Origin: Chloroflexota bacterium
GTDB taxonomy: Bacteria; Chloroflexota; Chloroflexia; Thermomicrobiales; UBA6265
Direction: 5' to 3'
Length of the DNA stretch: 38,428 nucleotides
Assembly: GCA_023389575.1 (NCBI GenBank)
Contig: JAEWEG010000078.1
Location: forward strand, 1-38,428
Part shown: positions 16,668 to 24,800 of the stretch, piece after piece
How positions within the stretch are numbered: the first letter of the stretch is position 1
How the letters are laid out: each line of letters opens with the position of its first letter
The notes under the pieces: model-generated
The model's database searches: none
Seen by the model: only the letters and a program-made list of their open reading frames with translations
Told to the model about the DNA's origin: nothing
Position numbers and translations under genes: made by a program

Positions 16668-17105
16668 GGCCTTTACCCGTTTCCCTTGTGCTCCGGTCAC
16701 GTACCATGTGATAGCAACGTGGACCTTCGATGCGACTGGTCACCTTCGTGATCTGTGCTGGACACGGTACCAGAGGTTGGCGAAGTGCGACAGGGGGACC
16801 TTCGCGAGGTGGCGACGCTCTTGGCCCCAACCTTCCTCAACTCCCGATCCGGTCATGCCCGGCGCGAAAATAGTCCTGGGCCGTAGATATCTCATTATGT
16901 GCATCATCGCGATAATGTGATTGCGAAGCCCCGATTATGCCCGAATTGAGGTCACGATAGGCCACGACTTGTGAAGATTTTCCTAATCTTTACAGGCCTT
17001 CGTGCAGGCACTACAAATACACCATCGTTTCCTTCAGGAACTGAATAGTGGCTGGATGAACCCGAGGCGGACCCCCACGGGGGTAATCCCTGTGGCACCC
17101 GCCGG
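16668..17105. other. Intergenic region upstream of the aldolase
   Basis: An AT-richer gap of about 440 bp between the dehydrogenase and aldolase genes. It contains the inverted repeat at 16970-16994 and two direct octamers, ATTATGTG (16894-16901) and ATAATGTG (16912-16919). CATAAT-like -10 candidates occur on the minus strand near 16890-16940, but I cannot fix a promoter. No gene recognised. Confidence 0.4.
16970..16994. promoter_or_regulatory. Inverted repeat, probable operator upstream of the aldolase
   Basis: TGTGAAGATT-N5-AATCTTTACA: the arms are complementary at 9 of 10 positions. The same TTGTGAAGAT word recurs in the inverted repeat at 23416-23438 before the sugar importer. It lies about 300 bp upstream of the aldolase start. 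The cognate regulator is not encoded in the window. Confidence 0.55.
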
Positions 17106-17154
17106 GCACTCGAACGCCGGGCTGAGCATGTCTCCAACCCGGCATTCGGCGTGC
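17106..17154 (-). terminator. Imperfect hairpin after the zinc dehydrogenase
   Basis: GCACTCGAACGCCGGG (17106-17121) pairs imperfectly with CCCGGCATTCGGCGTGC (17138-17154). It begins 17 bp past the minus-strand stop at 17171. The mismatches and missing T tract make termination only likely. Confidence 0.45.
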
Positions 17155-17170
17155 TCCACGAAGCCCGACC

Positions 17171-18196
17171 TCAGGGCGTGATGATGACCTTACCCGTCTC
17201 CCCGCGATCGAACGCGGGAAAGATATCGATGGCGTCCTCGAGGGACACGGTGTGCGTCACCATCGACTCAAGCGGGACATCGTTCTTCTGCACGAAGCCG
17301 AGTATGTCCTCATACACGTCGATCGGGAAGACGAACGAGCCCATCAGGGTCAACTGCTTGTTGATGAACGAAGACGGGGTAATCGAGGGTTCTCCCGAGC
17401 CAAAGCCAACGAAGGCCACCTTTCCGCGCCGCCCGGTGACGTTCACGGCGGATGCCTGGGCCACCGGCGCCCCGGACGATTCGAACGCGGAGGATACCCC
17501 TCCGTTTCCGGCCCAGGCGCGAATGGCGGCCGGAACATCCTCGGAGGTTGCGTCGACGACGCGCTTCGCGCCGAGCTTCGTGGCCAGTTCCATCCGGTAG
17601 GGGCTCATGTCCACCCCGATGACCTCGGCGCCCATCGCCTGGGCGAACAGCAGGCCAGCCAGGCCGACCGGCCCGAGCCCAAAGACCGCGACGGTCGACC
17701 CGACCCGGGCGTCGAGCTTCGTCATCACCTGATAGGCGGTGCCGCCGACGCACATCAGCATCGCGCCGAACGCGAACGAGGCGGACTCGGGCAGGGGCAG
17801 GCAGTTCCGAGCGTCCGTGAGCAGCAGTTCGGCGTCCGGACCATGGATGGGACCGCCGTAGCCCTGGGTGTCGGCGCACCACATGATGTCGCCCCCGCGA
17901 CAGTCCTGGCAGTGACCGCATCCACGATAGTGATAGACGGCGACGCGGTCCCCGACATTGATGCCGGTGACACCTTCGCCGATGGAATGGACGACGCCAG
18001 CCGGTTCATGGCCGGGGATGATGCCCGCCGAGCCATTCGCCTGGCGCTGGTCGGCGGACATCCGGTAGCCATGCATGTCGCTGCCACAGACGGCGGCGGC
18101 CTTGACGCGGACCACCACCTCACCAGGACCGGGTTCTGGATCCGGGAATGTTTCGAGTCGTGCCTGGCGATCGCCAGGAAACAGAATGCCTCGCAC
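17171..18196 (-). CDS. Zinc-dependent medium-chain dehydrogenase (sorbitol/threonine dehydrogenase type)
   Basis: A 341-residue MDR-superfamily enzyme. The catalytic zinc region is AAAVCGSDMHGY with GHEPAGVV. The structural zinc lobe has four cysteines in CGHCQDCRGGDIMWC. The Rossmann fingerprint is VFGLGPVGLAG, followed by the acidic end of beta-2 in GVDMSPYRM, suggesting NAD preference. Such enzymes oxidise a secondary alcohol of sugars, polyols or threonine. Start GTG 18196 has an AGG-type ribosome binding site about 9 nt upstream. It sits between the decayed SDR and the aldolase in the sugar-catabolism block, and likely oxidises an imported sugar or intermediate. The substrate is unknown. 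Confidence 0.9.
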   Translation of the reverse strand: MRGILFPGDRQARLETFPDPEPGPGEVVVRVKAAAVCGSDMHGYRMSADQRQANGSAGIIPGHEPAGVVHSIGEGVTGINVGDRVAVYHYRGCGHCQDCRGGDIMWCADTQGYGGPIHGPDAELLLTDARNCLPLPESASFAFGAMLMCVGGTAYQVMTKLDARVGSTVAVFGLGPVGLAGLLFAQAMGAEVIGVDMSPYRMELATKLGAKRVVDATSEDVPAAIRAWAGNGGVSSAFESSGAPVAQASAVNVTGRRGKVAFVGFGSGEPSITPSSFINKQLTLMGSFVFPIDVYEDILGFVQKNDVPLESMVTHTVSLEDAIDIFPAFDRGETGKVIITP

Positions 18197-18228
18197 GTGA
18201 TTGACCTACCTTGAAATGAACGAATCGG

Positions 18229-18446
18229 CTAGAAAAGCACCTGGCCACCGGACACATTGACTTCGATACCGACCACATGCTTCGCGCGGTCCGATGCAAG
18301 CACCGCGTACCAGTAGGCGACGTCCTCTGGCGGGCCACCCGCTCGATTGGCGTGCGGTCCCGCAATTTCTCCAGCTCGCCTAGCTTCTCGAGCCAACCGG
18401 ATCGAGTCACGTTGATGGTATGAGGTGCGGCGAATCGCGCAAGACC
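18229..18446 (-). pseudogene. Remnant of a short-chain dehydrogenase (C-terminal part, frameshifted)
   Basis: Read on the minus strand, one frame gives WLEKLGELEKLRDRTPIERVA (18395-18333, shown as separate words in family order: WLEKL, then RTPIERVA). The adjacent frame continues PPEDVAYWYAVLASDR and then VVGIEVNVSGG up to a TAG at 18229. Joined, these reproduce the SDR C-terminus (PxxRxxxPEDVAxxxxFLASDxAxxVxGxxxxVDGG). The two frames cross at about 18331-18339, consistent with a one-base indel. Weaker similarity (GLARFAAPHTINV) reaches about 18446. The cofactor-binding N-terminus and catalytic Tyr-Lys are absent. It was probably a dehydrogenase of the sugar locus. Confidence 0.7.
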
Positions 18447-18525
18447 TTGGGGCAGGCAATAACGAACTCTTGCCGACCGAGGGCGTTCCGGGTTGAGGCA
18501 TCACGGAGAAATCGATTGACGCGGC

Positions 18526-18560
18526 AAACGCCGGGTGGGAGTGAAGCCCACCCGGCGTTT
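18526..18560 (-). terminator. Hairpin terminator of the sugar ABC operon
   Basis: A perfect 14-bp stem (AAACGCCGGGTGGG at 18526-18539, complement at 18547-18560) with a 7-nt loop, 21 bp past the ATPase stop. It lies between the operon and the SDR remnant. Confidence 0.8.
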
Positions 18561-18580
18561 GTCATGTTATTGCGGCGGCG

Positions 18581-19666
18581 TCAGCCGAGGCGCAGGTCGG
18601 TGGCACCATCGAAGAGGTGCATCCGATCGTTGCGGAAGGTGACCCAGATCTGGTCGTCGACGTTGGCCTCGAACTGAGGGCCGACCGAGGCGATCAGCAT
18701 CGAGTTGCCGGTCCGCAGATGGAGGTAGGTAAGGTCGCCGGTCGGTTCCACGGTGTGGATCGCGGCCGGGAATCCGGTCTCGCTGCTTTCATGGGTGATT
18801 TCGCAGTCACCGGGCCGGCAGCCCACCACGACCTCCCCGGACGCCGCCTGGGCAAGCGTGGCCTTTTCGCCCTGCAGGACGACCTTGAAGTCGGGCCCAT
18901 TGACCGCGGTGACGCCGGCGTCCGTGGTCACCCGCCCACGCAACAGGTTCATGGACGGGCTACCGACGAAACTCGCCACGAAGGTGTTCGCCGGCGTGTT
19001 GTAGATCTCGTCGGGCGTGCCGAACTGCTGGAGCTTCGCCGCGCTCATGACGGCGATCTTGTCGGACATCGTCATCGCTTCGAGCTGGTCGTGCGTGACG
19101 TACACGACCGTGGCCCCAAGCTCGGTATGGAAGCGCTTCAACTCCGAGCGCATCTGGACGCGCAGCTTGGCGTCGAGGTTGGACAGCGGCTCGTCCATCA
19201 AGAAGACCTTGGGATCGCGGACGAGCGCCCGCCCCAGCGCGACCCGCTGCTGCTGACCACCCGAGAGTTCTCGCGGGCGGCGGTCGAGCAGGGGAGTGAT
19301 GCTGAGCGTTTCGGCGGTTTGCCGGACACGCTGGTCGAGTTCGGCCTTCGGCGTCTTCCGCATTTTCAGCGGGAACGCCAGATTGTCGTACACCCTCTTG
19401 TTTGGATAGAGGGCGTAGTTCTGGAACACCATCGCGATGTCGCGATCCTTGGGATCGAGGTCGTTGATGACCTTGTCATCCACGGAGATGGTTCCGTCCG
19501 AAATTTCGATCAGGCCCGCGATGAGGTTGAGGGTCGTGGTCTTCCCGCAGCCGGAAGGCCCGACCAGCGAGACGAACTCTCCGTCCCCAATGGTGAGATT
19601 GACGTTGTCCACGGCGATCACGTCGTCATATGCCTTGACGAGATCCTTGAGCACTACCTGAGCCAT
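18581..19666 (-). CDS. Sugar ABC transporter ATPase (MalK/UgpC family)
   Basis: A 361-residue CUT1-type ATPase. The nucleotide-binding domain (1-235) has Walker A GPSGCGKTT, Q-loop VFQNYALYPNKRVYDN, signature LSGGQQQRVALGRAL, Walker B VFLMDEPLSNLDAK and VTHDQ. A C-terminal OB/TOBE domain (about 240-361) contains FVGSPSMNLLRG, VGCRPGD and LHLRTGNSML, as in MalK and UgpC, which often couple to several importers. A GAGGG site precedes ATG 19666. It is the last gene of the binding protein-permease-permease-ATPase cluster on the minus strand. Confidence 0.93.
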   Translation of the reverse strand: MAQVVLKDLVKAYDDVIAVDNVNLTIGDGEFVSLVGPSGCGKTTTLNLIAGLIEISDGTISVDDKVINDLDPKDRDIAMVFQNYALYPNKRVYDNLAFPLKMRKTPKAELDQRVRQTAETLSITPLLDRRPRELSGGQQQRVALGRALVRDPKVFLMDEPLSNLDAKLRVQMRSELKRFHTELGATVVYVTHDQLEAMTMSDKIAVMSAAKLQQFGTPDEIYNTPANTFVASFVGSPSMNLLRGRVTTDAGVTAVNGPDFKVVLQGEKATLAQAASGEVVVGCRPGDCEITHESSETGFPAAIHTVEPTGDLTYLHLRTGNSMLIASVGPQFEANVDDQIWVTFRNDRMHLFDGATDLRLG

Positions 19667-19712
19667 GTGATTCCCTCTCGAACGGTGGGGGTAACGGTTT
19701 CGCTGGACGGGG

Positions 19713-20603
19713 TCATGTCTTGATCGCGCCTTCGGTGAGTGCCCGAACGAAGTACTTCTGCAACACCAGGAAGAGGGTCACGACCGGCACGCTCATGATG
19801 AACGACGCCGCCATGAGTCCGGGCCAGTTGGTGGAGTACTCGGCGAAGAATCGCTGGAGACCAACCGGCAACGTCAGGAGCCGGTCGCTGTTGAGGAAGG
19901 TCACCGCGTAGACGTACTCGTTCCAAGCCTGGATGAAGGCGTAGATCGCGGTCGCGATGATGCCCGGCGACGACAGCGGCATGACGATCAGGATGAACGC
20001 CTGGAATCGGGTCGCGCCATCGATGCGGGCCGCCTGTTCGAGCTGCGGCGGGATATTGTCGTAGAACCCCTTCAGCAACCAGATCGAGAGCGGCAGACCG
20101 AACGTCAGGTAGGTGATGATCAGCGACGCATGGGTGTTCACCAGGCCCAGGTTCTGCATCATGATGAAGAGCGGAATCAGGAACACCACCAGCGGGAACA
20201 TGTTCCGGACAAGGATCGAGAAGAACAGCGCGTTCTTTCCCGGGAAGTTGAATCGCGAGAATCCGTAGGCGGCCGGCACCGCCACCATCACTCCCAGCAC
20301 CGTGGTGGCGAAGGAGACCCAGAGACTGTTCCGCAGGTAGCGCAGGAAGTCCTGGCCGACGTCGTTGTACGGAGAGAGCAGGGTGCGGTACTGCTCCAGC
20401 GTCGGATTCTTGGGAATCCAGACTGGCGGCTGCTGGAGCGCCGCCAGTTGCGACTTGAGCGACGTCGAGAGCATCCACGCCATCGGCACCACCGCGTAGA
20501 ACAGCAGGATGGCCATGAAGATCCAGCCGACGAGCGATTCCGGGCTCGACCAGAACCTGGCCTTTTTGCGCTTCGAGGGATATTTCCGAACCTCGGAACT
20601 CAT
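19713..20603 (-). CDS. Sugar ABC transporter permease (MalG/UgpE family)
   Basis: A 296-residue inner-membrane permease with about six helices. The first is at about 29-50 (FMAILLFYAVVPMAWMLSTSLK). The EAA loop that docks the ATPase reads EQAARIDGATRFQAFILIVMPLSSPGI. The N-terminus is cytosolic and very basic (KYPSKRKK). ATG 20603 overlaps the stop of the partner permease as ATGA. The final residues (RALTEGAIKT) match the G-VKG-like end of this family. The substrate is a sugar or sugar acid, by context. Confidence 0.92.
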   Translation of the reverse strand: MSSEVRKYPSKRKKARFWSSPESLVGWIFMAILLFYAVVPMAWMLSTSLKSQLAALQQPPVWIPKNPTLEQYRTLLSPYNDVGQDFLRYLRNSLWVSFATTVLGVMVAVPAAYGFSRFNFPGKNALFFSILVRNMFPLVVFLIPLFIMMQNLGLVNTHASLIITYLTFGLPLSIWLLKGFYDNIPPQLEQAARIDGATRFQAFILIVMPLSSPGIIATAIYAFIQAWNEYVYAVTFLNSDRLLTLPVGLQRFFAEYSTNWPGLMAASFIMSVPVVTLFLVLQKYFVRALTEGAIKT

Positions 20604-21589
20604 CGTGCGCTCCTTTGGTCACCTGGCGCGGTGAGCGCCTTCACGTAGAAGTACCCAATGGTGAGCATGAAGATGAACAGGATCACGGAGAACGCCGAGG
20701 CCAGTCCGAATTGCAGGTTGCGGAAGGCCGTAGTGTAAATCTGCACGATCCAGATCATCGACGCCCCGGCGGGTCCGCCACCGGTCATGATCCATGGGAG
20801 GCCGAAGGAGTTGAGGTTGGTGACGAAGAGGAGCAGCAGCGTGATGACCGCGACGCTCTTGACCTGCGGAAGCGTGACGTGCAGGAACTGATTCCAGCTA
20901 TTGGCGCCATCGATTCGCGCGGCCCGCAATAACTGGTCCGGCACCGTCTGGAGGCCAGCGAGCATCATGATCATGACGAAGGGGAACTCTTTCCAGACAT
21001 TGGCAACGATGAGGCTTGGCAGCACCCAGGTCGTGTTGTCGAGAAAAACGATATTCTCCTCGATCAGCCCGTAGCGCTTGAGCATGCCGCTGATGAGGCC
21101 GTAGTCGCTGTGAAGCAGCCAGCGCCAGACATAGGCCGCCGCCACGAAACTGATGACCCAGGGAATCAGCAGCAGGCCACGAACCAGGCTGCGGCCGAAG
21201 AATTCGCGCTGGATCACCAGTGCCGCGCCAAAACCCAGCACAAAGGCGAAGAACGTGGAAAAAATGGTCCAGTAAAACGTGTTCTTCGTGATATCCCAAA
21301 ACTGCTCGGCGAAGCGTCCCCAAAGCAGGTCCTCATAGTTCTGGACGCCTACCCAGGAACGCGTTCCGGTGAAGGGGTCATCCCGAAAAAACCCAAGCCA
21401 GACGGTGTATACCAGTGGATAACCGATGACCAGGAGCATGACCAGGAGCGATGGGGCGATATACAGATAGTCGGCCCAATGCTTGCGCATGCGCGTGAAT
21501 ACCCCTGGCTGGGGCGGCGGAACGTAAGGTCGGGCCACGGGATCAGTCGCCTGTTGCACCGTGACGCCAGCGGGTTCGACCCGGCTCAT
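20600..21589 (-). CDS. Sugar ABC transporter permease (MalF/UgpA family)
   Basis: A 329-residue permease with an extended cytosolic N-terminus (about 40 residues), then six helices starting with YLYIAPSLLVMLLVIGYPLV. The EAA loop is LRAARIDGANSWNQFLHVTLPQVKS. GIPW-like SFGLPWIMTGGGPAGAS is the usual signature of family members before the last helices. It is preceded by the binding-protein gene and an intercistronic hairpin, and overlaps the second permease by 4 bp. Confidence 0.92.
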   Translation of the reverse strand: MSRVEPAGVTVQQATDPVARPYVPPPQPGVFTRMRKHWADYLYIAPSLLVMLLVIGYPLVYTVWLGFFRDDPFTGTRSWVGVQNYEDLLWGRFAEQFWDITKNTFYWTIFSTFFAFVLGFGAALVIQREFFGRSLVRGLLLIPWVISFVAAAYVWRWLLHSDYGLISGMLKRYGLIEENIVFLDNTTWVLPSLIVANVWKEFPFVMIMMLAGLQTVPDQLLRAARIDGANSWNQFLHVTLPQVKSVAVITLLLLFVTNLNSFGLPWIMTGGGPAGASMIWIVQIYTTAFRNLQFGLASAFSVILFIFMLTIGYFYVKALTAPGDQRSAR

Positions 21590-21610
21590 GAACTCGTCTC
21601 GCTTCCGGCA

Positions 21611-21644
21611 AACCCAGGTCCCGGAATACTCCGGGACCTGGGTT
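21611..21644 (-). terminator. Intercistronic stem-loop between binding protein and permease genes
   Basis: A perfect 14-bp stem (AACCCAGGTCCCGG at 21611-21624, complement at 21631-21644) with a 6-nt loop. It lies 31 bp after the binding-protein stop and 21 bp before the permease start codon. Such hairpins commonly act as partial terminators or 3' mRNA stabilisers that give binding protein in excess over permeases; that role is inferred. Confidence 0.75.
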
Positions 21645-21675
21645 CAATCCGGGTAAAAACGTCAAGCAGCGGCGA

Positions 21676-23208
21676 CTAGAGACCGCCGCCCTGGAGCACC
21701 GCCGCGATGTCCTCGGCGGCCTTGTCCGCGGCTTCCTGCACCGACATGGTCTCGGTGAGGGCGTTCTGGATCATGTTCGGCACGATGTCGTTCATGATCT
21801 GGTTCGCCTGCGGGATGACCGGGAAGGGAATGCCATATGGCAGCATGGAGGTGGTCACGTCGAGGAACGGGATCGAATCGAGGCGCTCCTTGTTCCACGT
21901 CGTCTCGAAGCCCTTCAGGTTGCCGGGATTCGAGCTCACCCAGGCGTTCTTCGTGGACCACTCCGGCCCGGTCATGAAGGCGACCAGGGCGCGAGCCGCG
22001 TCGATATCGACCTCGCCACCGTGTGCGTCGTTGCCGAAGATGTGAATGTTCGATCCACCGAACACCACCGCGCGGCGAACCGGGCCCTCCGGAATCAGGC
22101 CGTAGGCCATGTTCTCCACCATCCTCGTGGCGAACTCCTTGTCCGCGGCCGAGGCGGCTTCGGCCTTGGCGCGCAGCGCGGCATATTCCGACGGGTGGCT
22201 GATCATCATGGCGACCTCACCGGCCATGTACAGGTCCTGGTTCTCGGTCTGCGTGTTGGTGAGCGCGGACGCCGGAGCGGAGCCGTCGGTGACGTAGATG
22301 TCGTAGGCGAGCTGGAGGGCCGCCACGCCGCCTTCGTTGTTGATCATGATGTTCTGGTAGGTGGGCGATTCCTCCGCCTCGTCCAGCGCGCCGGAACCGT
22401 AGGCCCACAGCATGGGCATGAAGCGGAACGGGGTGTTACCGGCGTTCACGCGGGCCACCAGTCCGTAGCCAGCCTTGCCGGTGGCTTCCTTGATCTGGCG
22501 GGAGAACTCGCGGACTTCTTCCCAGGTGGCGGGAGGCGTTTCCGGATCGAGGCCGGCTTCCTCGAAGATGGCCTTGTTCCAGATGAAGGCCATGGTCTCG
22601 TTGTTGGTGGGAATGCCCCACAGCTTGTCGTTGTAGGTCACGGACTTGAGCGCGCCTGGCCAGAACTGCTCGGCGGTGAACCCAAAGTCCTCGAGAACGA
22701 TTTCCTGCAACTGGCCGCGAGCCGCGAACTCCGATCCCCAGAGGATCGGCATCTTGCAGACGGCTGGCGCCGCGCTTCCGGTGGCGGCGGTGCGGACCTT
22801 GTCGAGCAGGTCGTTGTAGCCGATGTTCTGGCGAGACTCGCCGTCCACCAGGGGAATGTTGGGATAGGTTTCCGCCCAGGCGGACCACTGCTCTTCGTAG
22901 ATGTCGAACTCGATCGGCGGGGACGCCTCGGTTGGACCCACGTGCCAGTAAGACGTTTCGCCCTGGTAATCGAGCGGGGTGATCTGCCCGACCTCGGCGG
23001 CGGTGTCGACTTCAAGCGTGCCAGCGATCTCGTTGATGTGTTCGGGGGTCCAGGTTTCCGGATCGACACCGGTCTTCTCGGAGGCGTCCTGGGCGAGTGA
23101 GAACTGAGTTCCGGCGGCCGCGGCGCCGAGGGCCACCGCGCTTGCCCCCACCACCTTGCGGCGGTTGAGGGAGGTGTTCAACAGTTTCGAAGCAGGATCG
23201 AACGACAT
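21676..23208 (-). CDS. Extracellular sugar-binding protein of ABC importer (family 1, Tat-type signal)
   Basis: About 510 residues. The N-terminus SLNRRKVVGASAVALGAAAAG is a twin-arginine-type signal (RRKVV) rather than a lipoprotein signal, as no lipobox cysteine is visible. The mature part has SBP family 1 hallmarks: LWGIPTNNETMAFIWNKAIFEEAGLDPETPPATWEEV, MLWAYGSGALD, GEVAMMISHPSEYAAL, and a C-terminal ALTETMSVQEAADKAAEDI. ATG 23208 is chosen because GGAG lies 9 nt upstream and the signal then begins near residue 15; a GTG at 23310 would bury it. About 60 extra residues precede the core fold, making it longer than usual. Substrate: probably a sugar or sugar acid. Confidence 0.9.
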   Translation of the reverse strand: MSFDPASKLLNTSLNRRKVVGASAVALGAAAAGTQFSLAQDASEKTGVDPETWTPEHINEIAGTLEVDTAAEVGQITPLDYQGETSYWHVGPTEASPPIEFDIYEEQWSAWAETYPNIPLVDGESRQNIGYNDLLDKVRTAATGSAAPAVCKMPILWGSEFAARGQLQEIVLEDFGFTAEQFWPGALKSVTYNDKLWGIPTNNETMAFIWNKAIFEEAGLDPETPPATWEEVREFSRQIKEATGKAGYGLVARVNAGNTPFRFMPMLWAYGSGALDEAEESPTYQNIMINNEGGVAALQLAYDIYVTDGSAPASALTNTQTENQDLYMAGEVAMMISHPSEYAALRAKAEAASAADKEFATRMVENMAYGLIPEGPVRRAVVFGGSNIHIFGNDAHGGEVDIDAARALVAFMTGPEWSTKNAWVSSNPGNLKGFETTWNKERLDSIPFLDVTTSMLPYGIPFPVIPQANQIMNDIVPNMIQNALTETMSVQEAADKAAEDIAAVLQGGGL

Positions 23209-23387
23209 GTCTTGAGTCTCCTTTGGAGTGAACTCGACCATGGTTACTGTCTGGGACCCGTATGCACGCAACGCCTCGATCAGGTGCATGCGTGCGAACA
23301 CGTTCGCCACATTCCTCCACCTTCGTGAAGGGAAAGCCTCGGCCAGGCACTAATGGAAGACATTCGGTTTTGTGAACTTACTGGCGT

Positions 23388-23416
23388 ATCAGAGCATGGG
23401 TCAGAATAGGTGTCAA
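23388..23416 (-). promoter_or_regulatory. Candidate promoter of the sugar ABC operon
   Basis: On the minus strand TTGACA (23416-23411) is followed, 17 bp on, by TCTGAT (23393-23388). The -35 is perfect and the -10 matches 4 of 6. Transcription would start near 23381. Confidence 0.55.
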
Positions 23417-23438
23417 ATTCGTGATTATCTTCACAATT
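23416..23438. promoter_or_regulatory. Operator-like inverted repeat before the sugar ABC promoter
   Basis: Plus strand AATTCGTGA-N5-TTCACAATT, arms complementary at 7 of 9 positions; the core reads TGTGA-N6-TCACG on the minus strand, resembling CRP/FNR-fold or GntR sites. It abuts the -35 box, centred near -46, which suits an activator. It shares TTGTGAAGAT with the repeat at 16970-16994. Confidence 0.5.
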
Positions 23439-23608
23439 GGTGTATCGCATGGGGAAGGTTTGGGTCAAATCGAAGGCCGTATCACAATATCCAGTAGCGG
23501 AATCAGGTCCTCCGCCCGTTGGAAGATGTGGCGATCCGGGCCGCCTGTGCGATGATGCCGCTCTACCCGGCGAATCAGGCGAAACACGCGCGAGGCGGAT
23601 GGACTGGC

Positions 23609-24742
23609 ATGAACATCACGAGGATCGAGACGTACTCACACTGGATCGACTGGTGCAACTGGCTCTTCGTGCGCATCGAGACGGACGAGGGCATCCATGG
23701 GTGGGGCGAGGGCTCGCTCCACGGGTCGATTCCGGCGGTGGACGCGGCCATCCACGAACTGGGCCAGCAACTCATCGGGCGGGACCCGGCCGGCGTGGAA
23801 CAACACTGGCACCGCATGTACCACGCATGGCGATGGCGAGGCGGGCACGTGCTGACCACGGCCATCGGAGCGCTGGATATCGCGCTGTGGGATATCGAAG
23901 GCAAGCGACTCGGCGTGCCGGTGGCGCGGCTGCTGGGGGGACCGTACCGGACGAAGCTGCCGGTGTACGCGAGTCACTGGCTGGGAGGGCTGACCTCACC
24001 CGATGAGGTGCGGGCCGGTGCCAGGGAGGCGGTGGAGCGCGGCTTTCGCGGGTTCAAGTGGACGCCGTTCGATCCCGACCGGCTGCTCGCGAACGAGGCG
24101 GAGGAAATCGCTCGTACGACCGAGCTGATGGCGGCCGCGCGGGAAGGGGCCGGGCCACGTACCGAGATCTACGTGGAGTGCGGCGAGCGGCTCTCGCCGC
24201 GTACCGCCGAAATCGCCGCCCGGGCGTTCGCGCCATATCGCCCAGCGTGGTTCGAGGAGCCGGTGCCGTTCGAGAACCCCGTCGTGATGGCCCGCCTCAG
24301 CCGCTCGATCGACGTGCCGATCGCGACCGGCGAGCGCCTGCTGACTCGCTGGGAGTACCGCGAACTGCTTCAGGAGGGCGGATGCCACGTCGTCCAGCCG
24401 GACGTGATGCACTGCGCGGGCCTGACGGAGGTCAAGCGGATCGCCGCGTTCGCGGACATGTACACGATACCGGTGGCGCCGCATAATCCCGGCGGTCCGA
24501 TATGCACGCTGGCTTCCATGCACCTGGCGGCCGCGATTCCCAACTTCCTGGTTCTCGAACAAATGGAAACCGAGCGCGAACTGCGGGATTCGATCTGCAC
24601 CGACCCAGTCCGATTCGAGGACGGCTGCTTCGTGCTCCCGGAAGCTCCGGGACTTGGCACGGACCTGGTGCTGGATCGGCTGAGCGATCGCCCGATGCGG
24701 GGACAACCGGTCCGTGGTTCGGCGGAACCGATCTGGCGATAG
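23609..24742 (+). CDS. Enolase-superfamily sugar-acid dehydratase (galactonate dehydratase type)
   Basis: A 377-residue mandelate-racemase-like enzyme. The N-terminal capping domain runs to about 115, then the TIM barrel. Metal ligands appear as E180 (YVECGERLSP), E206 (WFEEPVPFEN) and E232 (IATGERLLTR). H282 in PVAPHNPGGPI is the expected catalytic histidine of the galactonate/gluconate dehydratase group. K150 sits in RGFKWTPFDP where relatives have KFDP. Such enzymes convert an aldonic acid to a 2-keto-3-deoxy acid, the substrate class of the HpcH/HpaI aldolase in this locus. Start ATG 23609 gives MNITRIETY, the usual N-terminus; upstream residues look spurious. Transcribed divergently from the importer. 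Confidence 0.9.
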   Translation: MNITRIETYSHWIDWCNWLFVRIETDEGIHGWGEGSLHGSIPAVDAAIHELGQQLIGRDPAGVEQHWHRMYHAWRWRGGHVLTTAIGALDIALWDIEGKRLGVPVARLLGGPYRTKLPVYASHWLGGLTSPDEVRAGAREAVERGFRGFKWTPFDPDRLLANEAEEIARTTELMAAAREGAGPRTEIYVECGERLSPRTAEIAARAFAPYRPAWFEEPVPFENPVVMARLSRSIDVPIATGERLLTRWEYRELLQEGGCHVVQPDVMHCAGLTEVKRIAAFADMYTIPVAPHNPGGPICTLASMHLAAAIPNFLVLEQMETERELRDSICTDPVRFEDGCFVLPEAPGLGTDLVLDRLSDRPMRGQPVRGSAEPIWR

Positions 24743-24759
24743 GTCCCAGGAGCGAAAAA

Positions 24760-24784
24760 GGACCGGCGCATCCCGCGCCGGTCC
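24760..24784 (-). terminator. Terminator between convergent dehydratase and OtsA genes
   Basis: A 10-bp stem (GGACCGGCGC at 24760-24769, complement at 24775-24784) with a 5-nt loop. On the minus strand it is followed by TTTTT, so it fits an intrinsic terminator of the minus-strand otsA; it may also serve the plus-strand gene. Confidence 0.8.
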
Positions 24785-24800
24785 CCTGTGCGAAGCCGAT

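Larger units (their letters stand above)
23209..23608. other. Divergent control region, sugar importer versus dehydratase
   Basis: A 400-bp gap between divergent genes. It carries the minus-strand promoter (23388-23416) and operator (23416-23438) of the importer, leaving a leader of about 170 nt. Toward the dehydratase (plus) I see no confident promoter. A short open frame after GGAGGAATG near 23315 is probably not a gene. Confidence 0.5.

Noticed and set aside
21611..21650. GGTTCAATCC-like T-arm suggesting a tRNA
   Set aside because: The word is part of a simple 14-bp hairpin and no acceptor, D or anticodon arms surround it.
23280..23330. Upstream peptide (ATG after GGAGGA) in the importer leader
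   Set aside because: The Shine-Dalgarno is only one base from the ATG and the frame is about 10 codons with no sign of selection.
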